A stretch of DNA of 64,000 bases from Marthasterias glacialis (GCA_911728455.2 OU452224.1:7072501-7136500); one strand, 5' to 3'. Counted from the first letter of the stretch, positions 11,538 to 22,813 are shown. A program made the numbers and translations. Notes: generated by a model not told the origin, from the sequence alone.

Positions 11538-12183
11538 GGTGATCAATATCTTCCATGCTGCAGTCCATCACTTACAGCAGGCAGGGACAAGTGTTGCTGC
11601 ACCCCTCAGCAAATAGTCAAGATGCACAACATGAACACTCATAAGATTGTCAAGGTACTCTACCAGACGTTATGGGATGAAGAGTGGAAAAGGTACAAGT
11701 ATGATCAGATATTTAGTTAAGTAAAAGTCAGGCCTGTGATTCATTATCAGTGCTCTTCCTGGTTTCAAGATTTTACATTGATCTCCATGTACCTTCAAAA
11801 GGTTAAGCTGCATTACAGATAAGAAAGACATAGCCCTTGTTATTATTACTATATATTTCTGGTAATGAAACCAATGATGCCTCATAAGTGAACTTAATCA
11901 CTGTAGCTCTCAAGCCTGAGGAAACCTGTAAATAAGGGTGCATTTATAAGATTCCATTTATAGTGATGTAGAGAATCTGTAAACCTCTAAAATGTAATCG
12001 TGTAGACACAGGTTAGTCATGGTGGTTTTTACAAAATGTACCTCCGCGGCTATGCCCACATGCGCACATGACGTGACAATAGGGCATCAGCCGCGCATAT
12101 GTACCAATCAGCATGGAGGATTCACAGTGCGTGTGCGTCTACGCGAGCGTGCGGCGGCCACAGCTGTGGTGGTGTAAACCACC
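11538..12183. promoter_or_regulatory. Putative divergent promoter between two start exons
   Basis: About 650 bp separates two outward-facing ATG exons. The right third (12030-12183) is rich in CpG compared with the surrounding AT-rich DNA and contains GC-rich words such as CCGCGGC and GCGAGCGTGCGGCGG. No TATA box is obvious, as expected for a CpG-type divergent promoter. A dispersed repeat fragment occupies 11846-11934. The call rests on the exon calls being right. Confidence 0.35.
11846..11934 (+). repeat. Dispersed repeat fragment (TTCTGGTAATGAAACCAA family)
   Basis: It shares TTCTGGTAATGAAACCAA, then CCTCAnAAGTGA and GCCTGA-GAnACCTGT, with 54330-54398. A shorter piece at about 19025-19063 (CAAAAGTGACCTGCACT and CTGAAACCTGT) matches the same family. 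Two copies are preceded by ATT-rich runs. Confidence 0.6.
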
Positions 12184-12291
12184 ATGGACGAGCTTCTCGG
12201 AATAGTGTGTGCTCAGAGAGCTTCATCTCCAGACCAAGAGGAAACCGATGCCCATTTCTTAGGACTTGTCACATTTGTACAATCACACAAG
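12184..12291 (+). CDS. Candidate first coding exon, unknown protein
   Basis: ATG in the context AAACCACCATGGAC (strong Kozak) with an in-frame TAA nine bases upstream. It reads MDELLGIVCAQRASSPDQEE and continues to a final Lys codon, AAG, followed by GTTTTG. The donor is weak, and reading through it meets a stop five codons later. Codons are mostly purine-first. I do not recognise the protein. Downstream plus-strand candidates are at 16989, 18787, 20492, 23474 and 28102. This exon ends in phase 0 and 16989 needs one incoming base, so at least one exon is missing between them if all belong together. Confidence 0.45.
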
Positions 12292-12354
12292 GTTTTGCTT
12301 TTAATGTAGCATAGCATCTCACAGTGTACTGAAGCTCTTGACATGGTATTCCCT

Positions 12355-12545
12355 CAGGCCTAATGCTTCCGAGGCAATGGAGGCAAATTGCCTCCAAGCC
12401 CTCTATGCCCCAAGTCATTGCCTTGGTGCTCCTTCAAATGTGCCGGTACAAATGTCCAATACCCTTTCAGAGGTTTGCCTTTATCAAAGGAAAAAATGCC
12501 CTGCCCAGCGTAGCAAGAACAAACTGTCAGACAGGAGCCCTGTAC
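12355..12545 (+). mobile_element. GCCTGATACTTCA/AGGCAATTGCCTCC family element, copy 1
   Basis: Contains AGGCAATGGAGGCAAATTGC, CATTGCCTTGGTGCTC and AAATGCCCTGCCCAGC. These blocks are shared in order with 14891-15059 and 39532-39699, and in reverse with 18545-18708. The ends are more decayed than in the 39.5-kb copy. Confidence 0.7.
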
Positions 12546-12727
12546 ATGTGAAACAAAACCAAATAATACAAGATAACTAAAAGGAACTAGTTGGGTAATG
12601 TACTCGTATGTAAGCAAGGTTTGAGAAACGGTTTAAAGACAATGTAAGACTTTTGATGTGGTTTGGCTTAGTATTCCTCCCAGAGTTTAAACCTGTAGAC
12701 ATGGTCATTGTACATTAGGCCTATTAG

Positions 12728-12863
12728 TTATCACACAAGCACGAGTGGAATATGAAAAAGTATAGCGCTTCTGCGTCCCATATCCAACGAGGCGGCTGGC
12801 CGAGTTGGATATGGGGTGCAGACTGGCTATATTTTCCATACTCTACGAGCGCACTTGTGATAA
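12728..12863. mobile_element. Long hairpin (MITE-like)
   Basis: The left arm begins TTATCACACAAGCACGAGTG. The reverse complement of the right end begins TTATCACAAGTGCGCTCGTA. Nearer the centre, CCCATATCCAAC pairs perfectly with GTTGGATATGGG around a 15-base GC-rich loop. Total about 136 bp, with no coding potential. Confidence 0.75.
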
Positions 12864-13649
12864 GGAATTTATCTTCAAATGCCCCACTTCTGAATTTGCA
12901 GTGAATTTACAATAAATGCTGAAGATGGGAGTTAAAACAGCGCGTATAAAAACAGGGCGTTAGAGAACGGGGTGTGATATTGGCATGATGGGCCGTACAA
13001 TATGACTATGTATCGCACTCTTGTTGCTATGGATCGACTAATCAGAATGGAGGATTTAAGTTTGCTTGAAGATAAAATTCTAAATGTACACACATGAGTA
13101 TATAGACGTATCATATTATGTAGTCCGATCTTTAATGACAACGAATGATACAGGCACAATGACCCCCCATGTAGGCAATCATGATCATGGCGGGTGTCAC
13201 TTTACAGTTCAAATTTGAGAAGATCCTGACGATGCTGGAATTCATGTGTGTAATTGCGGACAAGTTTTAGAATGACACTTGCCCCCTGCTGTTAAAGCTA
13301 ATGGAAGTTGTTCTTCAAGTGTTGGACTTCGCTGTGAGATTTCAGCCGCGTAAAAATGCATGTAGTAATTATAATGGAATGGATATATAGCCTGGTGAGG
13401 AAAATGGGCAGGGACCACTTTCAAGATAAATAGGCGGTGTTCCATTAGTGGTTAAGGTAAAAAGGAGATGATTAAAACCAACATCCCACTGTTTTCAATT
13501 ACTGGACATTCAATAGAGGTTTAGACTTAACCAATGGCATGAATGAGGATTTACATTTGTACACTGTAAATGTACAATGTGTATTAAGTAATGGTTTATT
13601 GACCAAAGAAATTTTGAGAGAGGGATTATTATCAAACAATAGATGTACT

Positions 13650-13930
13650 TCTACATACACAGTACCCCTTCTGCTAAGTTCTACCAGTAAAGTACCCCTT
13701 CTGTTGACTTCTACATGATCAGTACCCTCTTCTTTTGACTTCTACAGTACATGTACGTGTTTAGTACCCTCTTCTGTCATGTCTGTTGACTTCTGTATAC
13801 TGTACCCATTCTGTTGTCTTCTACATATACAGTACACCTTCTGCTATTAAGTTCTACCTATAAAGTACCCCTTCTGTTGACTTAAAAGTACTCTTCTGTT
13901 GACTTCTACATAGTATGTACCCCTTGTGTT
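13650..13930 (+). repeat. Degenerate minisatellite, unit about 31-33 bp
   Basis: Roughly nine units of the form AGTACCCCTTCTGTTGACTT followed by CTACAT and a variable spacer. Units differ by substitutions and small indels, so the array is old or evolves by slippage within units. Confidence 0.85.
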
Positions 13931-14179
13931 GTTTTTGAAAATCTTAATCAGATGTACTTCTTAATGCAAAGCCAAATCATAAAGATATTGGTGTGGAGGT
14001 GATACAAAATGCATGTTCATGTAATTGGTAAAGAACAATTAATCCTTGTAGTTAAAGGCAGCATAAGACTGGTTGGATTTTTTCAGAAAAAGAAACCATT
14101 GACCATTGATGATAACTGGAATGCCCACTTGGTATAATGTTGGCACTGAGACACACTTGTAACTCATCCTGAGAAAAGT

Positions 14180-14194
14180 CCCCCCCCCCCCCCC
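14180..14194 (+). repeat. Poly-C run
   Basis: About 15 C. A matching poly-G run lies at 14502-14513. Both fall outside any repeat element I could define. Confidence 0.9.
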
Positions 14195-14890
14195 AGTTTG
14201 ATTTCAGTGAAGCGGTGAGAAAGAATGTGCTTGAGATTGCTTTATTCAAGACGTGACAATATTTCTATGACATTTTCCATGCATGCAACCTTTCAGCTGA
14301 CCAGCTGAATTCCTCTATTTTTTTTTTAATAACAAAAACAGTGCCTTAGAAGATTGAAAAACACTGAACAAAGTTTTCTGTGCTTGAACATTTCCTCTTT
14401 CTTATTGCACATACACAGAATATTGCATGTCTGTTTCTCACAGTTCATGGAAAATGATGTGCCGTCCGATTACAGACAAAGTGCAGGATTAGTCATTTTA
14501 GGGGGGGGGGGGGAAATAAGTAGTTTCACTGAGGATTCTTACAGATCATAAAGTTCCTATAAGTGCCAAATCCAGTGGAGGAACATTCTGCATGAAAGAC
14601 TGTCCAAGTATAAAAAAAAAATATCGTTTGAAGACCTCCAGAATCACTGTTGCTTACTTTGATTGTCTCAATTGTAAATGGGTGTATGAACATGCACAAA
14701 ATCCCAGACGAAAAGGAAAATATGTTTGTGTTGCTAACTTTAATAATGTGGCCAGTAAATTTGATGAAATTGTCATAGGTTGGTCGTACGGTGTGTTCTT
14801 TCAAAAGTGAAAAGATGGGATTAATTGAATTCCTCCACAAATGATGTACATTTACTTTCTCTTTGAGCAAAACACATAAGTCATTGCACA

Positions 14891-15059
14891 TGCCTGGTAC
14901 TTCACAAAGGCAATGGAGGCAATCGCCTCAATACCCGCCAGCCATTGCCTTGGTGCCCTTCGCAATGTTCCTTCGGAACTTCAAATTTCTGTCATTGAGG
15001 TGCCCTTCACTGGGAATAAACTTCCTTGCCCATACAACAGCGAAGGATCGAGCCTGTAC
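14891..15059 (+). mobile_element. AGGCAATTGCCTCC family element, copy 2
   Basis: Starts TGCCTGGTACTTCACAAAGG and has AGGCAATGGAGGCAATCGCC, CATTGCCTTGGTGCCCTT and TTCCTTGCCCAT in the family order. It ends in GCGAAGGATCGAGCCTG. Same orientation as the copies at 12355 and 39532. Confidence 0.7.
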
Positions 15060-15752
15060 TCGTTTACCAAACTGTCACCATTCATTTCGTAAGTGCTCAC
15101 CTTAAATTTGGTGAAATTAAAATACTAACAGGCCACAATTCCCACTGGTGTAATTCAATTCCAAATATAATATATTTAATTATTATTGTATCAACAAGAA
15201 AATAATCAGTAATTGTATCGAATACCATAACGATCCGAAAAAGGAAATAGATACATATGTAAACAAGGTTTGACCTTTTTGTTGCCACTGAAATGTAATT
15301 TGTGAGGTGGTCAGGTTACATATAAGTAGGTTGCCCAAGGCAACAACATGATTATTTGGGATCAGATGGATAACTTGTTTGAATTAAATACATGTGTCCG
15401 AAGGTGCCGTCAACTGTAAACAAATAAATGTAGCAAAAGAAATATTCTTTTCCAATAACCGATGTCATTAATCACTAAGTTTTTGTTCCATTGGACTTGT
15501 AATAGTCTGACTATTGCTCTCTCAATGTGAGAGATTGCTGTAGTTTATCATTGGTGACTTGATCTCCGGAAGTTTTGGATGTGTGGTGTATTCCAGTTCA
15601 CTTGAGGCCGTTATCACCCGTGTGTTAAATCTTGGATTCCCCAAGGGTTACTGCATAGTGCGCATTTTAGGAAATGCGTATGTGGTAAATCGCGCACCTT
15701 ATCTTTACTGATAGTTTGACACACCCAAATGGTCTTGTGTGTGGTATTGATG

Positions 15753-16172
15753 TTAATAATAATGATGAACATTTATGAAGTGCCTGTCTCCACCAGAGAT
15801 GGGTGCTCATGGCACTGATTCTCAATGTTTTTTATGAAAGGTATACATAGTTATCAATATGAGACTTATTTCATGTAGCACCTTGTAAAGTTTTACAATG
15901 TGACTGTATTGCGATCTGCAGCCAACCATGCCAGAAGACAGTGGGGGCAAACCCCTTCTCTTAACAATAAGTGTACTGGGGTCTTATTTACATTCATTAC
16001 ACAGGACTTATGGCTTTACGGCCCATCCAAGGGACAAAGCAGTAACGATTAAAGTGTCTTACTTAAAGGACACAAGTGTCAAGACCTGGACTTGAACCTA
16101 CACTCTGCTGATCAGAAACACCAGAGCTTGAGTTAGGTGCGTTCGACCACTCGGCCATGATGCGCGAGTCAA
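15753..16172 (-). mobile_element. tRNA-derived SINE with Leu/Ser-like head
   Basis: On the minus strand the element starts with ATGGCCGAGTGGTCGAACGC (tRNA Leu/Ser-like A box at about 16141-16160). A B box GGTTCAAGTCC follows (about 16088-16098), then a body containing TGTCCTTTAAGTAAGACACT and GGATGGGCCGTAAAGCC. The far end is ATT/AAT-rich. A 5'-truncated second copy lies at 19330-19535. Pol III boxes look nearly consensus, so the head could once have been transcribed. Confidence 0.75.
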
Positions 16173-16243
16173 GTCAGCGCATACACTGCTAATGTTCCTG
16201 TTCATTGAGCCTCAAATATTCCTAAAACCATCTCAACTCGATC

Positions 16244-16484
16244 CTTAGGCATAGGCTTATGAGCTGGGGGGTCAGGGGGGCATTTTGCCCCCCTGACCCC
16301 CACCACCCCCAAGTTCGGGCAAAACAGTGGAGAAAATTTGGGCAAAGCCAGAAGAAAACAATTTGAAAAGACTTTCTATTAGAAATCGGTAGTTGTGTAT
16401 TTTATCTATGCAAAGTTTCAGGGATAATTAACCCCTCTGCCCCCTACCATTAACCAAAGTGTCCCCATACGCCTATGTCCTTAG
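16244..16484. mobile_element. TAGGCGTATG family inverted-repeat element, copy 1
   Basis: Left end CTTAGGCATAGGCTTATG; reverse complement of right end CTAAGGACATAGGCGTATGG. The interior shares TTCGGGCAAAACAG and ACCCCTCTGCCCCCT with 31948-32136. This copy contains a perfect hairpin absent from the other: GGGGGTCAGGGGGGCA at 16267-16282 pairs with 16286-16301 around TTT. Confidence 0.7.
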
Positions 16485-16831
16485 GGTTATGCTGCACCAA
16501 CAACTTGAATGGTTTCACAGGGTTGCTTAATTGTCTCATCGATAATCTCTACACTCACAGTTACTCCGGGATGGTGAAAAGCAATTAGTAAGTTACATGT
16601 AAGTGTGTCGCTCAGGGGGCACAACTGCCTTGAGTGTTTCTAAAAACCATTTCAACTCCATAGGAGTATGCAGCACTGGCAACAAACAAGTTGCACGGGT
16701 TGCATATCATTCCCACACAACAATCAAGGCAGAGATTGCACCTTGGCTGTGTGTACTGTATAATGTTATGATTCTCTGGTCAAGCTGTTTGCAAACCGTT
16801 GGTTTGAATCCCTGCCTTCCTCTGGCTCGTG

Positions 16832-16847
16832 GGGGGGGGGGGGGGGC
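16832..16847 (+). repeat. Poly-G run
   Basis: About 16 G, probably a mutable mononucleotide tract. Confidence 0.9.
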
Positions 16848-16988
16848 ATTTATACATATGTTTGACGAGACACTCCACCACATTTGCTTTGTCTTTGGGA
16901 CAGGGAATTTTAAAGCAAGTACTTGAACCAAGGTAGGGCACCTCCATGGACTATGTAAAAGTACCTATAGGGCTGAAGAGTTATGTAG

Positions 16989-17094
16989 GTGTTTCTGGTT
17001 TACTTGGCAAGCAGTTGCTCTTGGGCATCATTGAAAAACAGTGCACCACTCATGAATGCTGTATCGATAACTTATTTATTGTCCTCCCCTACAA
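16989..17094 (+). CDS. Candidate internal exon, unknown protein
   Basis: After TTATGTAG the frame reads GLLGKQLLLGIIEKQ, then CTTHECCIDNLFIVLPY plus two bases, followed by an excellent donor GTAAGTGAG. The outgoing two-base phase fits the exon at 18787, creating an Asn codon. The acceptor is poor: no strong pyrimidine tract, and an alternative CAG lies at 17039-17041. Leu-rich helical composition. Confidence 0.35.
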
Positions 17095-17572
17095 GTAAGT
17101 GAGTTGAGAGAAGTGGATATTCTCTATGGACAAGCTTCCATTTAGAGTTGTCTGTCGACATGTACATGCAGTTCCTTCGAGCGTATGATAATACATTTTG
17201 AGCCTACCCTTGAGTTTAGAATGTTCGTATCAACATCGCCATCATACACAGACGCATCATCCTCTCCACCATAAAAACATTTTAGTAAGACATTTATTAA
17301 AGCAGTCTTCAAGGATGCTTTTACTTCTAAATTGTTTTCTGCTGACCCTTGGAATGCATTTAAACAGTGGATATTTTAAGACTAAGACATTGCATGTAGC
17401 AGGCATGTACGTGTGACATACAGTATATGACTTTTTCGATACTTTCATCTATTTGGCAATTGTTTGGCTTTTTTGTTCAGAAAAAAGTGCCTTATGTACT
17501 GTATTAGTGGTTACTTGTTCATGATGAAAGGAGAGAAGGTTCAACAAAATTGTTTGTTTCAGAACATAGATC

Positions 17573-17912
17573 GGATTTGAAACTTTGCACGGTGGAGAAA
17601 CAATCTAGTAAGGTTTGTAGTAACACCATGTACATGAGTAGGATTTGAAACTTTGCATGGGGATATACAATCTAGTAAGGTTTGCAGTAACACCGTGTAC
17701 ATGAGTATGATTTGAAACTTTGCATGGTGGAGATACAATCTAGTAAGGTTTGCAGTAACACCATGTACATGAGTAGGATTTGAAACTTTGCATGGTGGAG
17801 ATACAATCTAGTAAGGTTTGCGGTAACTCTGTGTTCATGAGTAGGATTTGATACTTTGCATGGTAGATATACAACCTGCAGTTGTATTGTTTGCAGGAGC
17901 ACCATGTCCATG
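17573..17912 (+). repeat. 68-bp tandem repeat, 5 units
   Basis: Units start at 17573, 17641, 17708, 17776 and 17844, with core GGATTTGAAACTTTGCATGG and CAATCTAGTAAGGTTTGCAG. Unit 2 is one base short and unit 5 is clearly diverged. The minus-strand ORFs over this array are shadows. Confidence 0.95.
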
Positions 17913-18544
17913 AAAAATAAAAAATATAAACAGTGATGTAAGAGCCACCACAACTCATGGGAGCCTTTTCACATACAAAATAGTAGTTTTCAGCATGTAC
18001 ATTGTACCAGTACAGTCAGTTTTTCTGATGAAGAGTCTATTCATTTCAACAAGGTAGCACTTTCACAAGTCAGTCGTGTCAGCTGTCTGAACAGAAATTG
18101 TAGGCACACCATTAGAGTCCAGCATAATCCAATGACGTTTTGTTTCTGCCTGTAATCTGCTCGCTGAACATTAATCAGATTAGTTTGTTCAAAGTGACCT
18201 CCTTCTGGAAATCAGAGAGATCAACAAACTTTACAAGTCAAGATTCTTGACAGTAAACTGTGCGTCTGTACAAATTACAATGGATATGTATGCCCGTGCA
18301 TTATGACAGTACATAAATGAATCCAGACAACCCATTGTTAAGTGTGTCCCTGGTGGTGTCATGTATGCATAACTAGAAAGTATGGTTATTAATGCCAGAG
18401 AATTATACTTGTAGTATGAACAGGGAATTGCCACTGTTGATTTTCAGAGTTACAGTGACACATTTCTGTGACACCTCAGACTTACCGTACTTCAGAAGAT
18501 TTGCTCAATCCTTAGATTATGCACTTTCTTTTCATCAACAAAGT

Positions 18545-18708
18545 GCAGGCCTGATTGCTTCATTCCTAAAAGGTCAAGGGCAACAAGGCATTTTCTTCTT
18601 GATGAGAAAATTGTAAATTTCTTTTGGAACATTACAAGGGCACCAAGGCAATGACCAGGGGCAACGGAGGCATTTGCCTCCATTGCCTCTTTGAAGTATC
18701 AGCCCTGA
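18545..18708 (-). mobile_element. AGGCAATTGCCTCC family element, copy 3 (inverted)
   Basis: Read on the minus strand it begins TTCAGGGCTGATACTTCA, has GAGGCAATGGAGGCAAATGC, GGTCATTGCCTTGGTGCCCT and AATGCCTTGTTGCCCTT, and ends GAAGCAATCAGGCCTGC. The ends match the 39.5-kb copy well and define inverted termini built on TCAGGCCTGA. Confidence 0.75.
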
Positions 18709-18786
18709 AAGAGTTTGCAAACATTACTTCCTAAATAAGAATCTCCATTCTTTTCATTTACGTTTCTTTTTGGTAATGTTTCACAG

Positions 18787-18925
18787 TGTGTACCAACAGT
18801 GGAGCAAAGATCTATCTATACAAACGGTACCCTTGCCCAAGACTACCTGTTTGGAGTTAATGATGCTATTGGCGAAGAGCAACCAGCACACGCCCGCCTC
18901 ATTAAGACAGATGAATGGCTTTAAG
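18787..18925 (+). CDS. Candidate internal exon, unknown protein
   Basis: Bordered by a good acceptor (TTTCTTTTTGGTAATGTTTCACAG) and a strong donor (TTTAAG, then GTAAGAGT). Two frames are open. One starts after a single base, reads VYQQWSKDLSIQTVPLPKTT and ends NGFK exactly at the donor. The other reads YTNGTLAQDYLFGVNDAIGE but stops one base before the donor. The first agrees in phase with both neighbours (16989-17094 and 20492), so I favour it, although the second has the more coding-like codon pattern. No domain recognised. Confidence 0.45.
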
Positions 18926-19329
18926 GTAAGAGTCTCTTAATCCTTTGTGTTTCTTATTATACATATAAGTCCGAAGTTCTCAATACATGTATCTTGAGTT
19001 TCCGTGGGTGTTATTTATTGTCAAATTTTCAAAAGTGACCTGCACTGGTGTCCTGAAACCTGTCCAGAAAACAATGTTTAAGATTTGGGAGGAAAGCCTT
19101 CCTTGCGAAAAAAACACATGTTGTTACCTTGCCCAAGGTAGGATGTGAACTATGGTTCATGGAGGTGAAAGACAGGGGAAAGTACCACTGCAGTGGTACT
19201 TGTACCAACCTGATGGAAAGAAAAGAGAGTGCCTCTTTCCAAAAGTCATAACACGCATTTCTTATAATTATAGTGCTTTATTACACCCGCAGGCTCTTGT
19301 GTTTTTTACTACAAGGTATATATGCAGCT

Positions 19330-19535
19330 GTGTTTGAAATACAAGACCCATTCATTTGTATAGCACCATGTAACGTTTTACAAGATGCTGTGGCGCAATC
19401 TGCAGCCAAACCAAACCAGAAAACACCGGGGCAAACCCCTTCACTTAACGATAAGTGTGCTGAGTTCTTTTACGTGGTTACACAACACACAAGACCTACA
19501 GCTTTACGTCCCATCCTAAGAAACTCATCAAACAG
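19330..19535 (-). mobile_element. 5'-truncated SINE body, same family as 15753-16172
   Basis: On the minus strand it shares AGGATGGGACGTAAAGC, AAGGGGTTTGCCCC, GGCTGCAGATTGCG and TTGTAAAACGTTACATGGTG with the complete copy. The tRNA-like head is missing. It lies immediately left of the inverted-repeat element at 19547. Confidence 0.75.
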
Positions 19536-19546
19536 TGTTGGTGTGT

Positions 19547-19953
19547 ATGGAGCTCTGGAAGTGACATCAGACTTGTTGAGATCCCATGATAATTTTCTCG
19601 GGAGGACGGGATCTTGAATGGAAATTATGTGATTCCCAAGACAATTTTTAATGAAGCCTTATTTCGACTTTCTTAGATCATTTGTAACAGGATGACAACA
19701 TCTTAAAACAAGTATTGGATTTCATCATCCTAAGATAACGTATATCAGAAAGTCAAAATCTTGCTGATAGGTTGCCCTCATCTCTAGATATTTATCTTGG
19801 AGGGATGATGACATGTTTTTCTTTCGGATGTCGACATCCCTAGAACTAATTTATCCTGAGATGACAACATGTGAAGCTGTATGACGTCGTCATTATAGGA
19901 TAACTATCCCATGGTCTCAACAAGTCCTTTGGATGGCACTTCCAGAGCTCCGT
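19547..19953. mobile_element. GGAGCTCTGGAAGTG family element, copy A
   Basis: Left end ATGGAGCTCTGGAAGTGACA; reverse complement of right end ACGGAGCTCTGGAAGTGCCA. It is about 407 bp, filled with short related words such as GATGTCGACATCC, ATCCTGAGATGACAAC and AGGATGATGAC in both orientations, and has no ORF. Related termini bound 24076-24249, 25368-25671 and 58397-58668. Confidence 0.75.
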
Positions 19954-20491
19954 AGGTTCTTGCTAGCGCTTTTAGTCTCATTATGTTCCATTGCGGTATT
20001 GACTCCTAAAGAAGGTTGGTACAGTTGTGAAGGCGTTTTTAACCCTCACGGATAAGCACTTGTGCAATTCTTTCAAAGGCTCTACATTTGATTAGCAAAT
20101 CAAGTTTATTTGTAAACCCCACAAATGGCGCGTTGACAGCCGAAATAGGGTAACACTGCAAAATAAGAGCAGGGTTTCATTAGAAACCTTTTCGGCACAA
20201 CTGTTGCAGCTGTGATGAGAAATCAACAAAATCAAAATCCAAACCCAACGACTGATCCATGTGACATGGACAACGGAGCCCGTGGATTGTTATCCCTAGT
20301 AGGACGGTGTTTAGTACGGTGTTTGATGTCAAATCTTGAAGTCCACCTCATGAAGTTGCCAATAGTCATCAAACAGACGTCGGGTGAGACGGTCCTGCTT
20401 TTGCACTATAAGGCAGCGGGTTTCTGCGCCTCTCCGTGACTATCTTGCATTCCAGACACTGCAATTACCGATCCTTATCAGACATCTTTAG

Positions 20492-20767
20492 TCTGATGTA
20501 GATAGCTGTGTGGCCGAAGCCTTCATCGAGGAAGTTATTAGAAAGCGTTACAATGTCCGCCCTGAAAGCCCCCATGGTATGGCTAGTAACACCTGCGGAC
20601 TGTCCGTTGGCGCGAAAACACATTTATCTTCGCACGATTTATATCGGCTGCTACATGGGGGTTCTTCCTATCAAAAAAACGCTTGTCTCTTTCAACTACA
20701 CGGCTGGTACTGCTCTGGTGAAAGTCCGAATCTAAAAGTTGTCATTTTAAACCCACGAGGTCCATGA
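20492..20767 (+). CDS. Candidate exon with uncertain 3' end, unknown protein
   Basis: After TTATCAGACATCTTTAG the frame reads SDVDSCVAEAFIEEVIRKRY and NVRPESPHGMASNTCGLS, remaining open to TGA at 20765-20767. The first 40 codons have a marked purine-first pattern. Incoming phase 0 agrees with the exon ending at 18925. The true end may be an internal donor: GT at 20707 would leave a two-base phase that fits the exon at 23474. An alternative ORF at 20212-20390 on the same strand also has a splice-like end but does not agree in phase. Confidence 0.4.
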   Translation, partial: SDVDSCVAEAFIEEVIRKRYNVRPESPHGMASNTCGLSVGAKTHLSSHDLYRLLHGGSSYQKNACLFQLHGWYCSGESPNLKVVILNPRGP

Positions 20768-22813
20768 CTTTGTAATCACTGGTGGTCGCCGGAACCAATG
20801 TTACATCATTATTGTTGAAACTTTTTTTTTTACAAAATTGCGTAAGATTCAATCACTTGTAAACTCAGAAACTTTGTACGGTTAAATTACAACCCAACGA
20901 GCTTTGTGGTAGTACCGGGTACCACAGGGACATCTCCAAAAAGTTGCCGTACCTTTAGAAAATAGCATGTAACAACTTAACCCCTTTTGTCTGAGAGTCA
21001 GGAGCTTTTCCATATCATCTGAACTATAGATTGTGTGGAACTTCCCGCGGGAGAACTTACACAAAAGCCGAATGGCCAAGTCAAATTAAGTGACATTAAA
21101 AACACATAGATCACGTTATGTATGCTGTTATATGGAATGCCCGAGGTTTGCTTGTTATTTTCTAATAGTATACAAGATGCAATCGACTATAGCATTGGTG
21201 AATTCAAGTCAGAAAAATGAATGTAAAGTTCGTTGAAAGTGAGGAGATGCCAGTAACCGTTATCAATTGGTGCCACGCCGTGAAGATGACTTTAAAATCA
21301 CAGCATGATACAATATCGTACGAAGCTCCACCACAGTACATCTGCACCCTAAATTGCACAGAGTTCGTCACAAATACTTGCAGTAAACATTTTAAATGCA
21401 ATGTCTGCGAGTGCCTCCAAAGTTTGCAGCGGGGAAGTTACAACTTTGGATATCAGCCATGGTTTGAATACAAATTCGGTTGGACAGATTTAAGAAATAG
21501 GGTGGTTAAAACACGCAGAAGAGAATAAATGACGGACAGAGGAGGAGGGTGCCCTAATTCAAAACATGGTATCTAAGACACCCATCAATCTGCATAGATA
21601 TCAAAATGCACTGATCAATGTATGCGTACATCCCCTTTAAGTATAGTATTATTTAAGTATAAGGCATTCAGGCGCGGTTAATTAGAGTAGGTATCTCGTT
21701 CCAAGACACATCGGTTATCAGGATGTTTTCATACAAGGAATCTTCGCTCCGTCTACCGATACTTGTTTGGACTGGCCGGCAGCCTGGCAGGTCCCCCCTA
21801 CAGAGGCGCCTAACCCACCCTTCTCGCGTTCCCATTCTTCAAACGCTATCTCGCCCTTAGTGCTGGTTGCAAGTGCGTCATGAGGGGGGAAAAAACACAC
21901 AAGTTGCTAACTTGGCCCTAAGTTGGTAAAGTCACGCACAGCGCCTTACCTAATAAGGATATCAAGGATGTCACTTTGAGTCCCATTTTTTGAATGTACC
22001 AAATTGTGTGTTTTGCTGAACTAGCATTTTCCGGCTTTGTGGAAAGTGTGCCATTGCGTGTAAATGAAGTAATCAGTCAGGTTAAGAAATGCATCCTACT
22101 TGAGCTCATCTTGGTTCACGTAATACTTATTCCATATAAGACTATTTATATTTTTCTGTGCAAAATATTAATACTATACCGTAAATATTTTACCCCGAGA
22201 TTGATGGGAGGTATTTGCATCAATTTGTGTTCTACGACAGTACTTAGTATCAAAAGCAAGTAATGCCCAACTGTATATACATGTATATCCCGGCATCAGT
22301 CACTGTGAGAAATGCGGATTATAGAATGTAAAATAAATCTTAGATGCTGTTGGTTTTGTTTCTTCAAGGACGTGAATTTTCTGAGACGTAGGAAACTCAC
22401 GAACGGCGCTGCTATAATCCGGGGGTGATACGAGGGATTTCGTGTCTTGCACAACATGACTTCAAGGTTGTCGACACCCAGTGTTACTGGTTGATTTGCG
22501 ATGGTTGTCATTCTGTCATTTCATGTGATGTTGATGTGAATTGACAAATTCAATATTGCAAGACTTTATTTGCCGTATGATTGTAATTTGTTTGGTGATG
22601 CATCTCTATACATTGTTTTATGACATGCATCTCCATAACATCGGCGCAGAGGGACGCCTTGTACAAGATTGTTTCATGCTCCCTTCCGGGTATGACTGTC
22701 ACCTATTGTGGTTTAACTTGTGCATGCTGGTTATCTCTTTTGGTAATTGCACGAAGATATTTGCTGGATCAGAGAAATGTGATGATGATAGTATTTACTG
22801 TACATGATAAGTA
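20768..22813. other. No gene or repeat family recognised
   Basis: Mostly unique sequence. A Cys-containing 103-codon plus frame (21217-21528) has natural composition but no splice support. A GC-rich patch at 21770-21860 is not clearly coding. Confidence 0.35.

Noticed and set aside
13650-13930. Possible coding tandem repeat (TF/CTSTV-like peptides)
   Set aside because: Unit lengths vary by non-multiples of three, so no frame is maintained.
20212-20390. Plus-strand exon-like segment (MRNQQNQNPNPTT start, GTGAGAC donor)
   Set aside because: The donor is good, but its phase does not fit 18787-18925 or the 20492 segment and the acceptor needs a specific offset; kept as an alternative only.
21217-21528. 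103-codon Cys-containing plus ORF
   Set aside because: Natural composition, but no acceptor or donor, no phase fit to neighbouring exon candidates and no recognised motif.
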